Part shown: positions 58,949-64,000 of the stretch, one piece after another | How the letters are laid out: each line of letters starts with the position of its first letter | How positions within the stretch are numbered: position 1 is the first letter of the stretch | NCBI RefSeq assembly: GCF_018141545.1 | Contig: NZ_CP064356.1 | Coordinates: 3,237,001 to 3,301,000, forward strand | Source of the DNA: Miltoncostaea oceani | Lineage (GTDB): Bacteria; Actinomycetota; Thermoleophilia; Miltoncostaeales; Miltoncostaeaceae | Direction of reading: 5' to 3' | DNA length: 64,000 nucleotides | Position numbers and translations under genes: made by a program | The notes under the pieces: model-generated | Told to the model about the DNA's origin: nothing | Databases searched by the model: none | What the model saw: only the letters and a program-made list of their open reading frames with translations

Positions 58949-61015
58949 TCAGTGGGCCCCGTCGACCCCCAGGCCGTCCGTCGCCGCGAGCCGCAGCAGC
59001 GCGTCCACCACAACGGGGGCGAACTGGCGACCCCGCTCCCGCCGCATCTCGTCGAGGGCCTCCGCCCGCGGGCGCGGCGCCGCGTAGATGCGCGCCGAGC
59101 ACATCACGTCCATCGCATCCGCGACCGCGATCACCAGGGCGCCCACCGGGATCTCCGCACCCGCGAGCCCCCCGGGGTAACCGCCGCCGTCCCAGCGCTC
59201 GTGGTGGTGGCGCACCCAGCTCACCTGCTCCGGCGACAGCACCTCCGCGCCGATCTGCGCGCCGAGGACCGCGTGGGCCTTCACCGTCTCGTACTCGGCG
59301 GCCGTCAGCGGGCCCGGGTTCAGCAGGATCGCGTCGGGCACGCCGATCTTGCCGACGTCGTGGATCAGGGCCGCCTCGGCGAGGGACGTGATGCGCCCGA
59401 TGTCCCAGCCGAGGGCCGTCGCCAGTTTCACGCTCAGGTCGGCGACGCGCTCCGAGTGCAGGCGCGTCGACGGGTCCTTCGCGTCCACGGCGCGGGCGAG
59501 GGCGCGGATGCCCCGGATCGTCTGGCTCTGGTCGCCGCCCAACCCGGCCCGGCCCTCCGACCCCGCCCGGGCGGAGGCGACCTGCGACTGCCGCCACACC
59601 TGGTTGCGGCCGCGCTCCTTCGCCCAGTAGAGCGCCTCGTCGGCGAGCCGGTACAGCTCCGCCGGGCCCCCGGTGCGGGACAGCTCGCAGACGCCCCCGG
59701 AGATCGTGATCGACACCCCGCGCGCGAACCCCTCGGCCTCGATCGCGTGCCGCAGGCGCTCCGCCGCCCCCCGCGCCGCGTCCTCGCGTGCGTCGGGCAT
59801 CAGCCACGCGAACTCCTCGCCGCCCATCCGCGCCAACGTGTCCCCCGGCCGCACCAGGGCGCGCATCCGGGCCGCGACCTGCCGCAGCACCTCGTCGCCC
59901 GTCGGGTGCCCGTAGACGTCGTTGACCTCCTTGAAGTGGTCGAGGTCGAGGATCACCAGCGACAGCCCGTGCCCGTGCCGGCGGGCGCGGGCCGCCTCGT
60001 CGGCGAGCCGCTGCTCGAACGCGCGGCGGTTCGCGAGACCCGTCAGGGTGTCCGTCGTCGCCAGCTCGTGCAGCTCCGTGTGGGCCTGCGCGTTCGCGAC
60101 GGCCAGGGCGACCAGCTCCGCGAACCGGGTCAGCCGCACGTCCGCGTCGGGGGACAGGCCGTCGTCGCGCTTGGTGGTCGCGAGGACCGCCCCCCACAGG
60201 GCGCCCGACACGTCCACCGGCGCCGCGACGCTCGCCCGGTACCCGTGGCTCAGGGCGTGGATCCGCAGCGGGGCGCCGGCGGGCAGCGACGCGTAGTCGG
60301 CGATCGCGGCGCTCGAGCGGGTCGTCGCGACGCGCGCCAGCGCGCCGTCGCCCGTCGCCGGGAGGCGCTCACCCAGCGTCGAGTGCCCGCCGTGGCTCGC
60401 GACCACCACCGCCTCCCGGCCCTCGAACCGCGCCACGAGGGCCGACTCGACCCCCAGCAGCCCCGCGCACTCGCGCGCCACCGCCCCGAAGATCTCGTCG
60501 GCGCTCGTGCCGCGCGCGACCTCGATCGCCACCCGCCGCAACGCCGCCTGCTCGGCGGCGAAGGCCTCCTGGCTCTCGGTCAGACGGGCGAGGCGCGCCT
60601 GCGCCACCCGCTGCGCCGTGATGTCGGTGATCACCCCGCGCAGCCCCACCACCGTCCCGGCGTCGTCGCGCGCGAGCCGGACGATGTCGCGCACCCACAC
60701 CTCGCGGCCGTCGCGGGCCACGACCCGGTACTCGAAGTCGTGGTCCCGGCCGGCGGCGGTCTGCGCCATGCAGAACGACGCCGTGGCGGCGCGGTCGTCG
60801 GGGTGGATCATCGCCGCCCAGGACGCGAAGTCGGTCCACGCGCTCCGTGGGTACCCGAGCACCCGTTCGGCGTGCTCGCTCACGAACGTGAACCGGTCGG
60901 CGGCGGGGTCGAACGCCCAGATGATGGCGTCGAGGTCCTGCACGAGCTCGAGCAGGCCGAGGTCGTCCGCGTCGGGCGGGCTGTCGAGTGGCGTGACGTG
61001 GGGCCCGATGGTCAT
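58949..61015 (-). CDS. PAS-GAF-GGDEF-HD-GYP c-di-GMP enzyme
   Basis: 688 residues. A PAS/PAC region (residues 20-150, AIIWAFDPAADRFTFVSEHAERVLGYP) and a GAF (175-320) precede a GGDEF domain with an intact GGEEF motif (ARMGGEEFAWLMPD) and a final HD-GYP domain (ALIHDVGKIGVPDAILL; VRHHHERWDGGGYPGGLAG). Both catalytic motifs look intact, so it could make and degrade c-di-GMP. Soluble; no membrane segment. Confidence 0.95.
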   Translation of the reverse strand: MTIGPHVTPLDSPPDADDLGLLELVQDLDAIIWAFDPAADRFTFVSEHAERVLGYPRSAWTDFASWAAMIHPDDRAATASFCMAQTAAGRDHDFEYRVVARDGREVWVRDIVRLARDDAGTVVGLRGVITDITAQRVAQARLARLTESQEAFAAEQAALRRVAIEVARGTSADEIFGAVARECAGLLGVESALVARFEGREAVVVASHGGHSTLGERLPATGDGALARVATTRSSAAIADYASLPAGAPLRIHALSHGYRASVAAPVDVSGALWGAVLATTKRDDGLSPDADVRLTRFAELVALAVANAQAHTELHELATTDTLTGLANRRAFEQRLADEAARARRHGHGLSLVILDLDHFKEVNDVYGHPTGDEVLRQVAARMRALVRPGDTLARMGGEEFAWLMPDAREDAARGAAERLRHAIEAEGFARGVSITISGGVCELSRTGGPAELYRLADEALYWAKERGRNQVWRQSQVASARAGSEGRAGLGGDQSQTIRGIRALARAVDAKDPSTRLHSERVADLSVKLATALGWDIGRITSLAEAALIHDVGKIGVPDAILLNPGPLTAAEYETVKAHAVLGAQIGAEVLSPEQVSWVRHHHERWDGGGYPGGLAGAEIPVGALVIAVADAMDVMCSARIYAAPRPRAEALDEMRRERGRQFAPVVVDALLRLAATDGLGVDGAH

Positions 61016-61147
61016 GGGGCGTCGGAGCTCCGGGAGCGGACGGGGTGGGACGGGATACTCATCGGCCGCATCCTCTCCTGCATTACCCCCGCACGGCGAC
61101 GGGGGCCCCGGGACCCCGCAACGGCCCGCGCGGGGCCCGTCGGCGCG

Positions 61148-62077
61148 TCAGCGGGTGCCGGCGGCGCGCCGGACGGCGCGCGGGTTGGCGATCGGCGTCA
61201 GGGTGCGCTCCAGGCACTCGCGCAGGTGGGCGTGGATCGCGGGCACCCGCAGCTCCTCCCCCAGCCGGTCCGGGTCCTCGTCGACGGCGAACCCCGGGGA
61301 CATCGTCGCGATCTCGAACAGGATGCCCCGTGGGGTGCGGAAGTAGATCGCGTCGAAGTAGTCGCGGTCGATGACGTCGGTGACGAGGCCGCCCGCCGCG
61401 GCGATCCGGTCGCGCCACGCGACGTGGTCGGCGTCCTGCGACGCCCACGCGATGTGGTGGACCGTGCCCGCCCCGGGGCGGCCGTTCGTCGTCGGCGGGT
61501 CGAACGTCCAGTGGACGTGGCGCTCCTCGCCGTCGAGGCGGTACCGGCCGTCGCCGAGGTACGTGAACCCCAGGGTGTCCGTGAGCAGCCGCTCCTCGAC
61601 GTACGCGTACTCGCTGAACGCGCGCACGCCCTCGACGCCGGTGATCGCCGACGCCGCCGGGATCTCCGGGTGCTCCGCGCGCAGGGGCGGGTTGCCGTCG
61701 TCGGCGACGACCAGCTCCAGCCCGAGGCCGTCGGGGTCCTCGAACCGCAGCACCCCGTCCTCGCGGACGGCCGGGTGACCCGCGGCCGCCAGGCGCGCCT
61801 CCCACAGGTCGAGCGCCTCGGCCGGGACGCCGAGCTGCACGGTGTGGATCATCCCGAGGCCCGCCCGGCCGCGCTCCGCGCCCGCGTACTCGAAGAACGT
61901 CAGGATGGAGCCCGGCGCGCCGCGCTCGTCGCCGAAGTAGAGGTGGTAGGCGCCCGGGTCGTCGAAGTTCACCGTGGTCTTCACCAGCCGCAGCCCGAGG
62001 ACGTCGGCGTAGAAGTCCACGTTCCGCTGGGCGTCCGCGGTGATCATCGTGATGTGGTGGAGGCCCTCGAGCTTCAT
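61148..62077 (-). CDS. VOC dioxygenase/glyoxalase-like protein, two modules
   Basis: 309 residues. The N-terminal module (LEGLHHITMITADAQRNVDFYADVLGLRLVKTTVNFDDPGAYHLYFGDERGAPGSILTFFEY) and a second (GTVHHIAWASQDADHVAWRDRIAAAGGLVTDVIDRDYFDAIYFRTPRGILFEIAT) give the pattern of ring-cleaving MhqO-type enzymes. Metal ligands His in LHHIT, HHIA and Glu in LFEIAT are visible. The function is probably aromatic or quinone detoxification. Its promoter region is strongly palindromic. Confidence 0.92.
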   Translation of the reverse strand: MKLEGLHHITMITADAQRNVDFYADVLGLRLVKTTVNFDDPGAYHLYFGDERGAPGSILTFFEYAGAERGRAGLGMIHTVQLGVPAEALDLWEARLAAAGHPAVREDGVLRFEDPDGLGLELVVADDGNPPLRAEHPEIPAASAITGVEGVRAFSEYAYVEERLLTDTLGFTYLGDGRYRLDGEERHVHWTFDPPTTNGRPGAGTVHHIAWASQDADHVAWRDRIAAAGGLVTDVIDRDYFDAIYFRTPRGILFEIATMSPGFAVDEDPDRLGEELRVPAIHAHLRECLERTLTPIANPRAVRRAAGTR

Positions 62078-62108
62078 GGCGTCGTCCCCTCGCGCGGTGC
62101 ACAGATCG

Positions 62109-62153
62109 TTGCGCGAGCAAATATATCCGGTGGTGCTTGCGCGCGCAAGCACC
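62109..62153 (-). promoter_or_regulatory. Promoter with two TTGCGCG-type palindromes
   Basis: On the minus strand TTGCGC (-35, 62143-62148), 17-bp spacer, TATATT (-10, 62120-62125). A 22-bp perfect palindrome covers the -35 (62132-62153; core TTGCGCGCGCAA). A related 12-mer TTGCGCGAGCAA overlaps the expected transcription start (62109-62120). This suggests a MarR/TetR-type repressor; none is encoded in the adjacent genes. Confidence 0.78.
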
Positions 62154-62162
62154 GCCGGCGGC

Positions 62163-63173
62163 TCAGAGCCCCCAGTGGTGGCCGATGACCGACGCCGCCC
62201 GCGAGGTGGCGAAGTCGGGGGCTACCGACCGGGGCGGGCGGTCGTCGGCGAGGGCCCCCATCGTCGCGATCACCGACTCCGCCAGCGCCCCCAGGGCGTA
62301 TCCGCCCTCCATCACGGCGCCGACGGGCGCCCCCACCCGCGTCCCGAGCGCCCGCACGTGACGGGCCATCTCGGCGAACGACGCGGCGTCGAGGAGGCAG
62401 CCGCCGAGGGGGTCGTCGCGGTGGGCGTCGAAGCCGGCCGAGACCAGCACCAGCTGCGGCCGGAACTCCTCGGCGGCGGGCACGACGATCCACTCCAGGA
62501 GGGACAGCCAGGCGTCCTCGTCGCTGCCCGCCGGCACCGGCAGGTTGATCGAGAACCCCGTCCCGGGACCCGACCCCACGTCGAGCAGCGGGCCCGTGCC
62601 GGGGAACATCCCGCCCTGGTGGATGCTCGCGTAGAGCACGGCGTCGCTGCGGCGGAAGATGTCGTTGGTGCCGTTGCCGTGGTGGACGTCCCAGTCGATC
62701 ACCAGCACCCGCGCGAGGCCGTGCGCGTCGAGGGCGTGGCGGGCGGCGACGGCGACGCTGTTGAGCAGGCAGAACCCCGACGTCGTGTCGTGGGCGGCGT
62801 GGTGGCCGGGGGGCCGGACACCGCAGAACGCGACGGGCGCCTCCCCACCGAGCAGCGCGTCGACCATCGCGCACGCCCCGCCGGCGGCGCGCCGGGCCGC
62901 CTCCCACGACCCCGGGCCGACGGGCGTCTCGGGGTCGAACGCGCCGCCGCCGCCGGCGCTCATCGCGCGGAGCGCCTGGACGTAGCGGGCGGAGTGGACC
63001 GCCGTCAGCTGCGCGTCGGTCGCGGGCGGCGCGGTGCGGCGGGCGTACCCGAGCCAGCCCCGCCGCGTGAGGGCGTCGGTGACGGCGGACATCCGCTCCG
63101 GTCGCTCCGGGTGCCCGCCACCCGTCACGTGACCGATGGCGGCAGGGTGGGAGAACCAGAGGGGCGGGCTCAC
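62163..63173 (-). CDS. Histone deacetylase-family (AcuC-like) deacetylase
   Basis: 336 residues from a GTG. GVRPPGHHAAHDTTSGFCLLNSVAVAARHAL (His-His pair), VLVIDWDVHHGNGTNDIF (Zn Asp and His) and SAGFDAHRDDPLGG (Zn Asp) are the active-site motifs. The start overlaps the stop of the acyl-CoA synthetase subunit upstream by 4 bp. The pairing suggests control of acyl-CoA metabolism by lysine deacetylation, as with AcuC and acetyl-CoA synthetase. Confidence 0.93.
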   Translation of the reverse strand: MSPPLWFSHPAAIGHVTGGGHPERPERMSAVTDALTRRGWLGYARRTAPPATDAQLTAVHSARYVQALRAMSAGGGGAFDPETPVGPGSWEAARRAAGGACAMVDALLGGEAPVAFCGVRPPGHHAAHDTTSGFCLLNSVAVAARHALDAHGLARVLVIDWDVHHGNGTNDIFRRSDAVLYASIHQGGMFPGTGPLLDVGSGPGTGFSINLPVPAGSDEDAWLSLLEWIVVPAAEEFRPQLVLVSAGFDAHRDDPLGGCLLDAASFAEMARHVRALGTRVGAPVGAVMEGGYALGALAESVIATMGALADDRPPRSVAPDFATSRAASVIGHHWGL

Positions 63174-64000
63174 GGCGGGGCGGCCCCCCACTCGGGCGGC
63201 GGGGCGGCGTGCAGCGACGGCCAGGGCGGGGCGGGGGGCGCCGGGGCGACGCGCACCCGGGCGTCGAGGATCACGACGCCCTCGGGCGACACGTTCACGG
63301 GGTTGCAGTCCAGCTCCACGATCTGCGGGTGGGCGTGCACCATCGCGGCGACCCGCAGCACCAGCTCCTCGAGGGCCCCGACGTCGCAGGGCGGGGCGCC
63401 CCGGTAGCCCTGCAGCAGCGGCAGCATCCGCAGGCCCGCGACCATGGTGCGGGCGCCGAGGTCGGTCAGCGGGGTGAGGCGGACGGCGATGTCGCGGTGG
63501 ATCTCCGCGCCCGTCCCGCCCATCCCGCACACGACGACGGGGCCGAACTGGGGGTCGGTCGTGCTGCCGACGAGCATCTCCACGCCGCCGCGCACCATCG
63601 GCTGCACGAGGAAGCCGGTGACGTCGTGGCCGAGGACGGCGAGCCGGTCCCGCATCTCCTGCGCGGCGGCGGTCACGGCGGCCACCCCGGCCAGGCCGAG
63701 GCGCACCGCCCCGACGTCGGTCTTGTGCACCAGCCCCGCGGCGATCGCCTTCAGGGCGACGGGCTCGCCGATCGCGGCGGCCGCCGCACCGGCCTCGGCG
63801 GGCGTGGCGGCGACGCGGGATGTGATGAGCGGCAGGCCGTAGCAGGCGAACAACGCCGCCAGGTCCGCCGCGGGCAGCCACTCCGCGCCCGCCACCACGG
63901 CCCCCGAGAGGAGGCTCGTCGCGTGCTCGGGGCGTGTGCCGGGGAACCCCGGGACGCGGCCGGGCGGGAGGCGGCGCCAGTCGGCGTACCCCACCACCCG
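63170..64000 (-). CDS. NDP-forming acyl-CoA synthetase, ATP-grasp part, 5' end off the right edge
   Basis: 277 codons, continuing beyond the window. LPLITSRVAATPAEAGAAAAAIGEPVALKAIAAGLVHKTDVGAVRLGL is the ATP-grasp entry, VVVCGMGGTGAEIHRDIAVRLTPLT the glycine-rich region, and IVELDCNPVNVSPEGVVILDARVRV the C-terminal strand, as in ADP-forming acetate-CoA ligases and protein acetyltransferases (Pat-like). Whether a GNAT domain or CoA-binding part lies upstream cannot be seen. It is cotranscribed with the deacetylase. Confidence 0.85.
   Translation of the reverse strand, partial: RVVGYADWRRLPPGRVPGFPGTRPEHATSLLSGAVVAGAEWLPAADLAALFACYGLPLITSRVAATPAEAGAAAAAIGEPVALKAIAAGLVHKTDVGAVRLGLAGVAAVTAAAQEMRDRLAVLGHDVTGFLVQPMVRGGVEMLVGSTTDPQFGPVVVCGMGGTGAEIHRDIAVRLTPLTDLGARTMVAGLRMLPLLQGYRGAPPCDVGALEELVLRVAAMVHAHPQIVELDCNPVNVSPEGVVILDARVRVAPAPPAPPWPSLHAAPPPEWGAAPP

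Overview
The window is chromosomal DNA from a very GC-rich bacterium. The following point to a high-GC actinobacterium: pervasive GTG starts, many leaderless-looking promoters (TANNNT about 6-9 nt before the start codon), an F420-dependent G6PDH-family oxidoreductase, DUF1918/DUF3817/DUF4389 proteins, and a secreted HtaA-like protein. I favour a member of the class Thermoleophilia, but this is inference; no 16S gene is present. No CRISPR array, rRNA or intact insertion sequence was seen. Five tRNA genes are present: Arg-ACG, Ser-GCT, Ser-TGA, Ala-CGC and Thr-CGT.

Layout. 1-2,163 looks like the decayed end of an island: two paralogous SMI1/KNR4-like (SUKH) genes and a 5'-truncated tyrosine integrase whose fragment stops just short of the 3' end of tRNA-Arg. 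2.2-11.6 kb holds a DAO-type oxidoreductase, tRNA-Ser genes, methyltransferases, a GntR/PH-domain membrane pair with a palindromic operator, ZIP-like and AI-2E-type membrane proteins, and two ArsR/SRPBCC cassettes with palindromes at their promoters. 11.7-21 kb is a mixed block: a phosphoribosyltransferase, an orphan LuxR-type regulator, GNAT, a zinc-less DksA relative, NmrA-like and DUF1772 frames, the DNA alkylation repair pair Ogt-AlkA, and a duplicated-domain membrane protein. 19.7-23.3 kb is an ABC exporter divergent from a two-component system. 25.1-28.4 kb is a tight redox operon (SDR, F420 enzyme, disulfide-reductase-like flavoprotein).

28.4-43.8 kb contains two SpoIIE-type phosphatases with sensory domains, zwf, a haem peroxidase, a frameshifted CorC-like gene, a sugar kinase with serS, a STAS anti-anti-sigma protein, a lipoprotein cytochrome c and a gamma-carbonic-anhydrase-like protein, then an ETF-quinone oxidoreductase. 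44-47 kb is the three-gene proton-translocating transhydrogenase operon. 47-54 kb has a secreted beta-propeller protein, a CpsB-like phosphatase, a sugar-nucleotide epimerase, tmk-holB and the HtaA-like protein. 54.3-64 kb has a third ArsR/SRPBCC cassette, a PD-(D/E)XK nuclease-like gene with an unknown overlapping partner, a GGDEF/HD-GYP enzyme, a glyoxalase-fold protein under a strongly palindromic promoter, and a deacetylase next to an NDP-forming acyl-CoA synthetase subunit.

Themes. Redox balance recurs (transhydrogenase, G6PDH, ETF-QO, F420 enzyme, flavoproteins). Signalling is rich (two PP2C phosphatases plus STAS, c-di-GMP enzyme, two LuxR-type regulators). Small repressors sit beside the enzymes they probably control. 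Four loci look interrupted by single-base shifts, which could be real decay or assembly error. The best candidate for an undescribed system is the two-gene nuclease-like operon at 55,917-57,442; the SUKH pair at the island end is second.
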